Shown here: piece after piece, positions 8,353 through 15,264 of the stretch
Position numbering within the stretch: position 1 is the stretch's first letter
Layout: every line of letters begins with the position of its first letter
Assembly: GCA_903884125.1 (NCBI GenBank)
Contig: CAISDR010000419.1
Location: 1-16,450 of the forward strand
From: an uncultured bacterium
GTDB taxonomy: Bacteria > Pseudomonadota > Alphaproteobacteria > CAISDR01
Direction of reading: 5' to 3'
Length of the DNA: 16,450 nucleotides
Program-made: the position numbers and the translations under genes
The notes under the pieces: generated by a model
Database searches by the model: none
What the model saw: only the letters and a program-made list of their open reading frames with translations
What the model was told of the DNA's origin: nothing

Positions 8353-8381
8353 TTGACAGGCCGGGATGAACCCCGTCTGTT
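8353..8381 (+). promoter_or_regulatory. Possible promoter for the transferase operon
   Basis: A perfect -35 TTGACA lies at 8353-8358. At 17-base spacing the -10 would be TCTGTT (8376-8381), a weak match at three of six positions. It is in the divergent gap and correctly oriented for the genes from 8425. Confidence 0.3.
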
Positions 8382-8424
8382 TGGTCAACCTGCTCTAACG
8401 ATCAAAATGGTTCCGCGACAACCC

Positions 8425-9102
8425 ATGATCAGCGTCATCATTCCAACCCTGAACGCACAGGCACATCTGCCACGCTGTTTTGCAGCACTGGTGCCTGCGG
8501 TGATTGATGGCCTGATCCGGGAAGTGATTGTGGTTGATGGCGGATCGGCTGATCTGACTGAAAAAATTGCCGACGAGGCGGGGGCGCATTTCATCGTCAC
8601 CAGCCCCGGCCGGGGTGGCCAGCTGGCGGCGGGTGCGGCGATTGCGCGCCAGCCGTTCATGCTTTTCCTGCATGCGGATTGTGTGCTGGAACCCGGTTAC
8701 GAACACGCAGTGACGCAATTTATTTCAACCGCATTCGCGCAGGAGCAGGCGGGTTATTTCAAATTCGCGCTTGATGATCTGAGCGCAACTGCAAAACGGC
8801 TGGAATGGATGGTGGCCCTGCGCTGCGGTCTGTTCAATCTGCCCTATGGCGATCAGGGCCTGTTGATTTCCCGACGCCTTTATACGGAAATCGGTGGCTA
8901 TCCGGAAATTCCGCTGATGGAAGATGTGGCGATTGCCCGCAAGCTGGGCCGACGGCTGGTGCCTTTACGCGGCATTGCCACCACCTCGGCGATACGCTTT
9001 GTCGCCAATGGCTACTGGCGTCAGTCCTGGCGCAATCTGTTTTTGCTGTTGCTCTATTTTGCGGGCGCATCGCCCCATCGTCTGGCGCGGCTTTATCGGT
9101 GA
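8425..9102 (+). CDS. TIGR04283-type family 2 glycosyltransferase (transferase 2)
   Basis: A GT-A fold glycosyltransferase of 225 residues. The N-terminus MISVIIPTLNA is the classic family 2 opening. EVIVVDGGSADLT (D38) is the nucleotide-sugar site, and FLHADCVLEP (D85) is the DxD-like metal site. GDQGLLIS and PLMEDVAIARKLGR form the acceptor/catalytic end. This combination is that of the rSAM/selenodomain-associated transferase 2 group, whose substrate is unknown. I chose ATG 8425 because the fold starts there. An in-frame ATG at 8407 would add MVPRQP; neither has a clear Shine-Dalgarno. Its stop TGA overlaps the GTG start of the next gene, the usual partner transferase. Confidence 0.85.
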   Translation: MISVIIPTLNAQAHLPRCFAALVPAVIDGLIREVIVVDGGSADLTEKIADEAGAHFIVTSPGRGGQLAAGAAIARQPFMLFLHADCVLEPGYEHAVTQFISTAFAQEQAGYFKFALDDLSATAKRLEWMVALRCGLFNLPYGDQGLLISRRLYTEIGGYPEIPLMEDVAIARKLGRRLVPLRGIATTSAIRFVANGYWRQSWRNLFLLLLYFAGASPHRLARLYR

Positions 9103-9656
9103 TCCGCACGCTGGTGATCTTTGCGCGAAAGCCAATCCGCGGACAGGTCAAACGCAGGCTGGCAAAGGATATCGGACATACCGCCGCCACCCGGTTTTAC
9201 CGCAACTGCCTGCGGCGGACCGTTGCCCGGCTGGCTGACCGGCGCTGGCGGATGGAAGTGTCCCTGACCCCAGATGGCGCACGGATGCCGGGGTGTTGGG
9301 ACGTTCGGCCACAGGGATCAGGTGACCTTGGCGAGCGTATGGCCCGCGCACTGGACCTGGCGGGACACACGCTGGTGATCGGCAGCGATATTCCCGGCCT
9401 GACACGCCAGCATATTGGCCGCGCATTCAACCGGTTGAAAGCTGCGCCAGTTGTACTGGGGCCGGCAACGGACGGTGGCTATTGGGCCATCGGGCAGCGG
9501 GCCAGAGGCCGGTTGAAACTGGCCCCAATACGCTGGTCGGGACCACATGCGCTGGCTGATACAATTCAGGCCCTGGGCAAAAAGCATTATGCGCTGGCCG
9601 ATATGATGCAGGACGTGGATGATGGTGCGGCGCTGGCGGGCTTAGGTTTCAGATGA
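9099..9656 (+). CDS. TIGR04282/DUF2064-type transferase (transferase 1)
   Basis: This 185-residue protein resembles the CofC/DUF2064 nucleotidyltransferase-like glycosyltransferases. It has the N-terminal nucleotide loop IFARKPIRGQVKRRLA (about 7-22), PQGSGDLGERM (71-81), VIGSDIPGLT (93-102) with the metal-binding aspartate, and GPATDGGYW (121-129). It starts at a GTG overlapping the upstream stop (GTGA) and ends in an ATGA overlap with the next gene, so the three are almost certainly translated together. The same frame stays open far upstream, but that part lies inside the preceding gene and shows no family resemblance. Proteins of this group usually sit beside the TIGR04283 type, as here. 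The reaction is unproven. Confidence 0.85.
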   Translation: MIRTLVIFARKPIRGQVKRRLAKDIGHTAATRFYRNCLRRTVARLADRRWRMEVSLTPDGARMPGCWDVRPQGSGDLGERMARALDLAGHTLVIGSDIPGLTRQHIGRAFNRLKAAPVVLGPATDGGYWAIGQRARGRLKLAPIRWSGPHALADTIQALGKKHYALADMMQDVDDGAALAGLGFR

Positions 9657-10021
9657 ATACCCGGTCCTTCAACAGATTTTGCAAAACGCTGCCTGCAACA
9701 ACCTATGTGGTGCAATGGGGCGGTGCCCATGTCTGGAAAGTGGGCGGCAAGGTATTCGCCATTGGCGGCTGGGCGGAAGGCGACCTTGGCGTTACCTTCA
9801 AGGTTACGCCGCTGTCTTATGAAATGCTGCGGCAATTGCCGGGTTTGCGGCCTGCACCCTATCTGGCATCGCGTGGCATGACGTGGATTCAGCATTATGC
9901 CCGACCGGGATTGAACGATCGGGAATTAAAAGATTACATCCGGCAATCGCATCAGATTGTTGCCAACGGCCTGTCGAAAAAGCGGCAGAAAGAACTGGGA
10001 CTGATCGCGCCTGTTTCTTAA
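9653..10021 (+). CDS. MmcQ/YjbR family protein
   Basis: A small 122-residue protein with the MmcQ/YjbR-type fold (double wing/CyaY-like). The features seen are an N-terminal helix ending in a Trp-rich strand (VVQWGGAHVWKVGGKVFAI), a basic-hydrophobic strand LGVTFKV, a P-x-P-Y loop (RPAPYLASRGMTWIQ), and a C-terminal helix with LIRQS-like wording (YIRQSHQIVANGL). The family is often annotated as DNA-binding, but functional evidence is thin. Its ATG overlaps the upstream stop (ATGA), making it the third gene of the transferase operon. Its TAA shares a palindromic TTAA with the stop of convergent moaB. Confidence 0.85.
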   Translation: MNTRSFNRFCKTLPATTYVVQWGGAHVWKVGGKVFAIGGWAEGDLGVTFKVTPLSYEMLRQLPGLRPAPYLASRGMTWIQHYARPGLNDRELKDYIRQSHQIVANGLSKKRQKELGLIAPVS

Positions 10022-10569
10022 CGCAGATGCTCGGTCAGGCGCGGCATGATTTCGACGAAATTGCACGGGCGATGGCGGTTATCAAGCTGCCATTTCAATA
10101 TCCCGTCCCAGCCATCCTTGACCGCCCCACCTGACCCCGGCAGCGCAAACAGATAGGTGCCATTGGCCACACCGGCCATGGCACGCGACTGAATGGTCGA
10201 CGTACCGATCTTGGCATAGGACAATTGATGGAAGATGACGGAAAAGCCGTCGATTTCCTTTTCGATTACCTGTCGCAGCGCCTCGGGTGTTACATCGCGT
10301 CCGGTCAGGCCGGTGCCCCCGGTTGAAATGACCGCATCAATCATCGGATCAGCGATATAGGCTTTGAAGCGTCTGACCAGCGCGGGCACATCATCTTTTT
10401 CAATGACCCGGTCAGCCAAAATATGTCCGGCCTCTTCGACCCGCCGGGCCAGCGTTTCGCCTGATGTATCGGTAGCAAGCTCGCGGGTATCCGATACGGT
10501 CACAACTGCAATGCGTACCGGGATAAACGGGCGCGAAAGATCCAGCCTGTGGCTCTGGTCAAGGCTCAA
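10018..10569 (-). CDS. moaB: Molybdenum cofactor biosynthesis protein B
   Basis: MoaB belongs to the MogA/MoaB family acting on molybdopterin, which in MogA-type enzymes means adenylylation before molybdate insertion; MoaB's exact role varies among bacteria. The 183-residue sequence has PVRIAVVTVSDTR near the N-terminus, the signature ISTGGTGLTGRDVTPEA in the middle, and the late glycine-rich GSGGAVKDGWDGIL substrate loop. All expected acidic and glycine residues appear intact. No ATG lies at the expected position. A TTG at 10567-10569 overlapping the stop of the lytic transglycosylase (TTGA) gives MSLDQSHR and is the likely start; an in-frame ATG at 10623 is inside the upstream gene and less likely. 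No other molybdopterin gene is in view. Confidence 0.92.
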   Translation of the reverse strand: MSLDQSHRLDLSRPFIPVRIAVVTVSDTRELATDTSGETLARRVEEAGHILADRVIEKDDVPALVRRFKAYIADPMIDAVISTGGTGLTGRDVTPEALRQVIEKEIDGFSVIFHQLSYAKIGTSTIQSRAMAGVANGTYLFALPGSGGAVKDGWDGILKWQLDNRHRPCNFVEIMPRLTEHLR

Positions 10570-12482
10570 TTGCGCACCAGCCGGACCTTGACGTCTTCGC
10601 CCGGACCGGAAAACAGCGGCCACTTGCCCGCCGCCGCCGCATCCAGCGATGGCACATCAAACCCAAGCCGCATGCGGTATATCCAGTAATTGGCAGAAAT
10701 GCGCGCAACGAAAGCACGCGTCTGACCCGCTGGAATGCTTTCAATAAACAATAGCGGATCATCGACGTCCTTGAGAACATCGCGCCAGCGCGACAGATTC
10801 CCCGGTCCCGCATTATAAGCAGCCGCTACCAGAAACAGATTTCGCGCACTGCCCTGGGATTCAACCAGGCTTTCAATATAACGCTGACCCATGGACAGAT
10901 TGGTTGCCGGATCGGCCGCATTGGATCTGGTACTGGTCGACAGATGACGGGCGGTTTCCGGCATGATCTGCATTAGACCCATGGCTCCCGAATGGCCGTT
11001 CTGGGCACTGGGATCGAAACGGCTTTCCTGACGCATCAGCGCATAGATAAAGGCACGGTCGACCGTAAAGCCACCCTGCGGACGCCAGCTTGGGATCGGA
11101 TAGAGCGCAGCATCGAACACATCGCCATCGTTCATCGCGCGACCGGCAATGCGCAATTGGGCGGCAGCCAGATCAAGCTTGCGCGCCATAGCCAGCAGCG
11201 GACGCCGCAGGCCCGGATCAACCTTGCCCTGGACCTGTGCCAGTTCGGCTTCGGCGCGCGAAAGCTGACCGATTTCTACCAGTCCAACGGCACGGCGCAC
11301 GCCATCATACCGCGCCAGTTTAGCCACCGCTTCATTGGTTAAAACGGGAAGGCCCCAGTTAAACCTGTCTTCAATGCCCAGCTGCCGCGCCGCCAAAAGA
11401 CCATAAAATGTTCGTCCCTGTTCTGCTGCCCGCGCCAGCAATGGCGCCACGCGTTCAGGTCTGCGCGCCAGCAGTTCGGCCCGCGCCGCCCAGAAAGCAC
11501 CGGCTGATGCAAGCCAGGCATCGGATTTGGCCGAACGGGAGACGGCCTCGAAATGATCAGCGGCAAATTCGGGTTTGCCCATTCGCCAGAGTGTAAGGCC
11601 CGCAACCCAGTCTGCGACCGGGCTTTCTGTCCGGGCAATGGGTGCCGCAGCTTCGGCCTCATCCAGCGCCCTCGTCATGTTGCCGGCAAAATAAAAGCCC
11701 TGTGCCAGCCGCGCCTGGGTCATGGCCCGTTCCACGGAATCGAGACATTTCAGCGTTTCCGGGGCATCCAGCATTTTTGCGGCAGCATCCAGATCACCGG
11801 CCCGCGCCAGTCTGGCGATCCGCTTCATCAGACCGGTCACCCGGGCCGTTTCAGCCCCGGAACGGCGGCGCGGCGACAGATACGGCGTGTCATCAGGCGG
11901 ACCTTCGTCTTCGCCATTGGTCAGGGTCGGACGCACGATCCGCGCATGTTTGGCATCAACCCCGGCCTTTCGCGCCAGCGCCTGGATCGAAGAGGCGTCC
12001 GGGTGATCGCCATAGGTCCGGAGCCATAGGGTCAGTTTCTCAGGCGACGGCAGGGCTTCTGCCCCCAGATAGCGTTGGGCATAGACATGACCCAGCAATA
12101 CCGGGTCTGACAGCCGCCCGATTGCCTGATCAGCCTCATGCAGCTTCTGTTCGGCCTGAAGGGCGAATATCCGGCGATAAAGCTCGGCATCCCCTGGCTC
12201 TAATACTGGCTTTCCAAGAACACCGATCTGCGCGCCAAGCGGGGTCGTTCCGCGTCCTTCACCCGGCAATGCGGGTTTGGGGATCGGCAAGACGGGCTCC
12301 TGGGCCCTTAGGGTTAGCGGCGCCGACGCACAAACCAATGCGGCCATAAGGCCACTGCAGGTTCTATGTGCCAGGTGCGCCGCTATCGATCGAAGCTTGG
12401 AGCTTGGGGTCGATACCGCCGCACGAACCGCTTTTACCCGACACGTCGCGAGGGTTGTCCCTGAGGCGGTCTGGTTCAGCAT
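10566..12482 (-). CDS. Periplasmic soluble lytic murein transglycosylase
   Basis: This enzyme cleaves the MurNAc-GlcNAc bond of peptidoglycan, forming 1,6-anhydro ends. The 638-residue product has an export signal (hydrophobic core about 43-57, possible cleavage LRA|QE near 60). A long alpha-helical TPR/superhelical region with repeated Ala-rich helices spans about 65-450, and a C-terminal SLT domain follows. In the SLT domain, MRQESRF contains the catalytic glutamate at about 486, followed by GLMQIMPETA and AYNAGPGN. The architecture matches Slt70-like enzymes. I chose ATG 12482; an in-frame start at 12572 would lengthen an already unusually long pre-signal region. The 3' end overlaps moaB by four bases. 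No promoter is clear in the 281-base gap upstream. Confidence 0.92.
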   Translation of the reverse strand: MLNQTASGTTLATCRVKAVRAAVSTPSSKLRSIAAHLAHRTCSGLMAALVCASAPLTLRAQEPVLPIPKPALPGEGRGTTPLGAQIGVLGKPVLEPGDAELYRRIFALQAEQKLHEADQAIGRLSDPVLLGHVYAQRYLGAEALPSPEKLTLWLRTYGDHPDASSIQALARKAGVDAKHARIVRPTLTNGEDEGPPDDTPYLSPRRRSGAETARVTGLMKRIARLARAGDLDAAAKMLDAPETLKCLDSVERAMTQARLAQGFYFAGNMTRALDEAEAAAPIARTESPVADWVAGLTLWRMGKPEFAADHFEAVSRSAKSDAWLASAGAFWAARAELLARRPERVAPLLARAAEQGRTFYGLLAARQLGIEDRFNWGLPVLTNEAVAKLARYDGVRRAVGLVEIGQLSRAEAELAQVQGKVDPGLRRPLLAMARKLDLAAAQLRIAGRAMNDGDVFDAALYPIPSWRPQGGFTVDRAFIYALMRQESRFDPSAQNGHSGAMGLMQIMPETARHLSTSTRSNAADPATNLSMGQRYIESLVESQGSARNLFLVAAAYNAGPGNLSRWRDVLKDVDDPLLFIESIPAGQTRAFVARISANYWIYRMRLGFDVPSLDAAAAGKWPLFSGPGEDVKVRLVRN

Positions 12483-12763
12483 GTCTGCCCCATAGCGGGG
12501 TTTTCTCAGGCGCGCAAGGTTCAATGGCCAAGATACCGGCAACCTACAGACTTGACTTGTTCCGCGAATCAAAAGTTGGCGGATTTTCCTCAGACCGGCG
12601 AAATTGCTACAATTTGGTTAAAAGCCACGCCGGTTCAACCATTTCTGGCTGTTTCCTGTGATCGGTTCAGGCCCGATCTGAGCAGGCATCGCCGCAATTG
12701 CAGCAATATCCACCAGGGGGTCATTAAAAATGAACCTTACATCAGTGACGGCTGACACATGGA
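12483..12763. other. Intergenic region with two small inverted repeats
   Basis: No gene is convincing here. On the minus strand, 12719-12736 can fold (GGTCATT against AATGAACC, one bulge, AAA loop), 27 bases past the glycosylase stop. A second perfect six-base stem (GATCGG/CCGATC, seven-base loop) lies at 12660-12678. Neither is followed by a T-run, so both are weak terminator or processing candidates at best. The region must also hold the transglycosylase promoter if that gene is independently transcribed. Confidence 0.35.
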
Positions 12764-13609
12764 TCAGACCGCAATCTGGTTCAGCCGTGCCTTGATAGCC
12801 AGAAAATCGCGCCAGGCCAGCTTTTTTTCCGCGGGCGCGCGCAGAAGATAGGCAGGATGAAGGCTGGCAAAGGCCGGGATGATCCTGTCCCCGGCACCTA
12901 TTTCATAGAAGTGACCGCGCAGACGCATGATGCCTTCATCTCGGGACAGCAGGGCCGAGGTTGCAGCCCCCCCCAGCATCAGGATCAGTTCGGGGGCAGC
13001 CAGTTCGATCTGCCGATCCAGAAAAGGCCGACACAGCGTGACTTCTGCCGCCGTTGGCTTGCGATTACCCGGCGGACGCCAAGGCACAACATTAGCAATG
13101 TAAACCGTTGTCCGGTCGAGGCCGATGGCTTTGAGCATCTGATCGAGGAGCTGGCCGGACCGTCCGACAAAGGGACGACCTTCGATATCTTCGTCCCTGC
13201 CGGGTGCCTCGCCAATGACCATCAGCCTTGAACCCGGCACGCCATCGGAAAAAACCAGTCGGGTGGCCGTTGATTTCAGCGCGCAACCGTCAAATGCAGC
13301 CAGTGCTACCTCAAGCGCGGGCAAATCGCCTGCCGCGCGTGCCATTTGTCTGGCGGTTGCCACAGCCTCGGATGCAGCCATTGGCGGTTCGGCTGCGCCA
13401 CTGGTGGCAACCGGCATGGCCCGATTTGCAGGGGTGCCGGGCATGGCGGGTGCTGACCTGCTTTCGGCAGGCTGGGCCACGATACGACGCAGCCGGTCTA
13501 CCGCCTCGTCCGCAATAGCTTCATCCGCCCCGGCTTCCAACAGAAAAGCCAAAGCATCATATGCTGCAATTTCAGCCAGGGGCTGCCCGGGCCGGGAATA
13601 TTCGGTCAT
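12764..13609 (-). CDS. Uracil-DNA glycosylase superfamily protein (family 4-like)
   Basis: This 281-residue protein belongs to the UDG superfamily that removes uracil from DNA. Motif A is GEAPGRDEDIEGRPFVG (from about residue 133), and motif B is the SLHPAYLLR segment with H251. The middle VYIANVVPWRPPGNRKPT resembles the KCRPPxNR stretch of family 4 enzymes, but Trp stands where that family has a cluster cysteine. Only C109 and C193 remain of four expected ligands, so a 4Fe-4S cluster looks unlikely. The first ~95 residues are Ala-rich and low in conservation. ATG 13609 is preferred; a TTG at 13636 would add nine residues. It follows the TetR gene by about 45 bases and may be cotranscribed. 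Confidence 0.82.
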   Translation of the reverse strand: MTEYSRPGQPLAEIAAYDALAFLLEAGADEAIADEAVDRLRRIVAQPAESRSAPAMPGTPANRAMPVATSGAAEPPMAASEAVATARQMARAAGDLPALEVALAAFDGCALKSTATRLVFSDGVPGSRLMVIGEAPGRDEDIEGRPFVGRSGQLLDQMLKAIGLDRTTVYIANVVPWRPPGNRKPTAAEVTLCRPFLDRQIELAAPELILMLGGAATSALLSRDEGIMRLRGHFYEIGAGDRIIPAFASLHPAYLLRAPAEKKLAWRDFLAIKARLNQIAV

Positions 13610-13654
13610 GGGATCATCGAAGCGCCCTTTGGCCAAGCGCGCAAGCCCTGCAAT

Positions 13655-14377
13655 TTAACCCTTAAGGCCTAAAAGCAACATATCAAGCAGGGTATTGATC
13701 TGGTCATCCAGCGGTGCAAACGGCGCATTGGGATCGGTAACCCGGATGGAAATCAGCCCGTGAAGGGCAGCCCAGCTAACTTCGGTCAGCAAAACCGGGT
13801 CGCCAGCCTTGAAAAGTTTCAGGTCCTGACCCCTGCGGATGACATCAACGGCAAAGCCAAACAGATTGAAGCGGACAAAATATTGTTCCGTGCCCTCGAT
13901 GATCCCGGTCCGGTGATTCCAGGCAATCTGCTTTTGCGACATAAAGATCCGAAAATAGACCATCGGGTTTGCTAGGCCAAAGCGCACATAGCCTTCTGCA
14001 AACTGGCGCAAAAGCATTTCAACGTCTTGCGGCGTCTGGGCCTTGGCCACTTCAGCCTGAACCGACATGGCAGCCTGGGTCAGCGGCTCCAGTACTTCGT
14101 CGCAAACGGCTGCAATCAGCGCATCCTTATCTTTGAAATAGACATAAAGGGCTGTGGATGACACGCCGACCCGCTGGCCAACCTTGCGGATCGTGGTCTG
14201 ATCGTAACCTTCGGTCAGATAGATGTCGCGGGCAGCGTCAAGAATCTCGCGCCGGCGGTCTGATCCCTGCCCCTTTGGCTTGCGCCCCCGGATTGCTGCC
14301 ACCGGTTCCAATAATTGCAAATTTCCGGTCAACGGCCCCACCCCCCAAGAAAACCGATACGCTGTACGTTCAGGCAT
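13655..14377 (-). CDS. TetR-family transcriptional regulator
   Basis: The 240-residue protein has a TetR N-terminal DNA-binding domain. RRREILDAARDIYLTEGYDQTT (about 41-62) leads into the helix-turn-helix IRKVGQRVGVSSTALYVYFKDKDAL (about 63-87). The C-terminal ligand/dimer domain (about 95-240) includes FGLANPMVYFRIFM and WAALHGLISIRV, wording common in regulators with a WHG-type C-terminal domain. The ligand is unknown. The chosen ATG lies inside the end of the upstream small gene (ATGCCTGA overlap), but some 28 residues precede the usual RGRKPKGQG start. An internal GTG or TTG (for example GTG at 14302) is possible. The target may be its own operon or the glycosylase downstream. Confidence 0.85.
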   Translation of the reverse strand: MPERTAYRFSWGVGPLTGNLQLLEPVAAIRGRKPKGQGSDRRREILDAARDIYLTEGYDQTTIRKVGQRVGVSSTALYVYFKDKDALIAAVCDEVLEPLTQAAMSVQAEVAKAQTPQDVEMLLRQFAEGYVRFGLANPMVYFRIFMSQKQIAWNHRTGIIEGTEQYFVRFNLFGFAVDVIRRGQDLKLFKAGDPVLLTEVSWAALHGLISIRVTDPNAPFAPLDDQINTLLDMLLLGLKG

Positions 14378-14561
14378 TACCGAAATATGAAATGGCATAG
14401 GCAAGCAAAACGAAATCAGCAGCTGCCGCAAACAGACCCAGTGGAATCCAGGGAACCAGCCGGGTCTCGCCGAAATTCATCGGGCGACTGTTCATATAAA
14501 GGCTAAGCGCGACGAAACCGGCCAGCCCGATAACGAGTGCGATAAGGATTATGCCTGTCAT
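14370..14561 (-). CDS. Small 63-residue membrane protein, unknown
   Basis: Two hydrophobic segments (about 3-23 and 37-59) are separated by a polar loop with SRPMNFGETRLVPW, consistent with a small two-helix inner-membrane protein. The ATG at 14561 is preceded by a GGGG-rich site at good spacing, and a plausible promoter lies 40 bases upstream. The stop falls eight bases inside the TetR gene, indicating translational coupling. I do not recognise the family with certainty. Confidence 0.6.
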   Translation of the reverse strand: MTGIILIALVIGLAGFVALSLYMNSRPMNFGETRLVPWIPLGLFAAAADFVLLAYAISYFGNA

Positions 14562-14608
14562 GGCCCCGCGACATCCGAAATTTATGTGACAATTCTTTAA
14601 GCCACCCG

Positions 14609-14637
14609 CTTCTAGTAGACCGGGTCAGGATTCGCAA
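14609..14637 (-). promoter_or_regulatory. Possible promoter for the small membrane protein / TetR genes
   Basis: Reading the minus strand, TTGCGA (14637-14632) and TAGAAG (14614-14609) are separated by exactly 17 bases, each matching its consensus at four of six positions. Transcription would start near 14602, giving a leader of about 40 bases. Confidence 0.35.
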
Positions 14638-14666
14638 GACGGCTAAGTGTCTTTGGGGAATTTGTC

Positions 14667-15125
14667 TCAGCGACCGCGCAAGGCTGCCTGAACTATGGTA
14701 TCTAGCGCACTCAGGAAGCGCGAGCGGTCTGATTTGGTAAACGGCGCTGGCCCCTTGTGATCAAGCCCCAATTCCCGTAGATGACGCGAAACCTCGCGTC
14801 CGGCCAGCGCCGAGCCAATATTGTCCCTGGTCCAGGCACGGCCATTAGGTGCCAGAGCCCGTGCGTCCTTTGCCAGCACACGCGCCGCCAGCGGAATATC
14901 GGCGGTGACACAGACATCACTTTGGCTGATGTGTTCCTCAATCCAGTCATCCGCCTTGTCTGCGCCCGCATCGACAATGACCATCTGGATATTGTCCTGG
15001 CGGGGGGCCAGAATCGGCCGGGAGCCATTGGCAACAACAAAGACGTGAAGCCGCAGGCGATTAGCCACCCGATAGACTTCTTCGCGCACGGGACAGGCAT
15101 CCCCGTCAATATAGATAGCTGTCAC
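14667..15125 (-). CDS. YaiI/YqxD family protein (DUF188)
   Basis: This 152-residue protein belongs to DUF188, a PIN-like/NYN-related fold of unknown function. The N-terminal AIYIDGDACPVREEVYRVA is the family signature with its acidic residues intact. VIVDAGADKADDWI and VCVTADIPLAARVL supply the next conserved acidic sites, and the C-terminal FTKSDRSRFLSAL is typical. No ATG serves the start. GTG at 15125 has GGA seven bases upstream and gives MTAIYIDGD, the usual N-terminus, so I use it; TTG at 15137 is the alternative. The gene is divergent from the DUF885 gene and 105 bases upstream of the small membrane protein gene on the same strand. Confidence 0.88.
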   Translation of the reverse strand: MTAIYIDGDACPVREEVYRVANRLRLHVFVVANGSRPILAPRQDNIQMVIVDAGADKADDWIEEHISQSDVCVTADIPLAARVLAKDARALAPNGRAWTRDNIGSALAGREVSRHLRELGLDHKGPAPFTKSDRSRFLSALDTIVQAALRGR

Positions 15126-15170
15126 AGGATATTCCAAACGATCTCAAAATTGGCCGCTCAAGCTTGTGAA

Positions 15171-15199
15171 TTGACAACTGTCCACCGGGCCTGCCCAAT
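15171..15199 (+). promoter_or_regulatory. Possible promoter for the DUF885 gene
   Basis: A perfect TTGACA (15171-15176) is followed after 17 bases by CCCAAT (15194-15199), a weak -10. Read on the other strand, the overlapping TTGTCA could serve as -35 for the divergent YaiI gene, with GCCAAT 17 bases further. Confidence 0.35.
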
Positions 15200-15264
15200 T
15201 GCCGCCGATTTCCCGCCGGATGATAAACCCATCCAGCCCCGCACACATGCAACAGGATTTTTCA

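Noticed and set aside
8287..8388. N-terminal extension of the radical SAM protein, with three extra cysteines
   Set aside because: The ATG at 8286 has a good Shine-Dalgarno and a typical N-terminus; the extension would cover the divergent promoter region.
8805..9098. Upstream in-frame extension of the DUF2064 transferase
   Set aside because: It lies inside the glycosyltransferase gene, shows no family similarity, and the GTGA overlap at 9099 gives the expected N-terminus.
12552..12755. Short plus-strand open frames in the 12483-12763 gap
   Set aside because: There is no ribosome-binding site, no recognisable composition, and several overlapping alternatives; they look like chance open frames.
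13610..13660. Possible SOS (LexA) control of the uracil-DNA glycosylase
   Set aside because: No GTTC-N7-GTTC or inverse spacing is visible upstream of this gene or the TetR gene.
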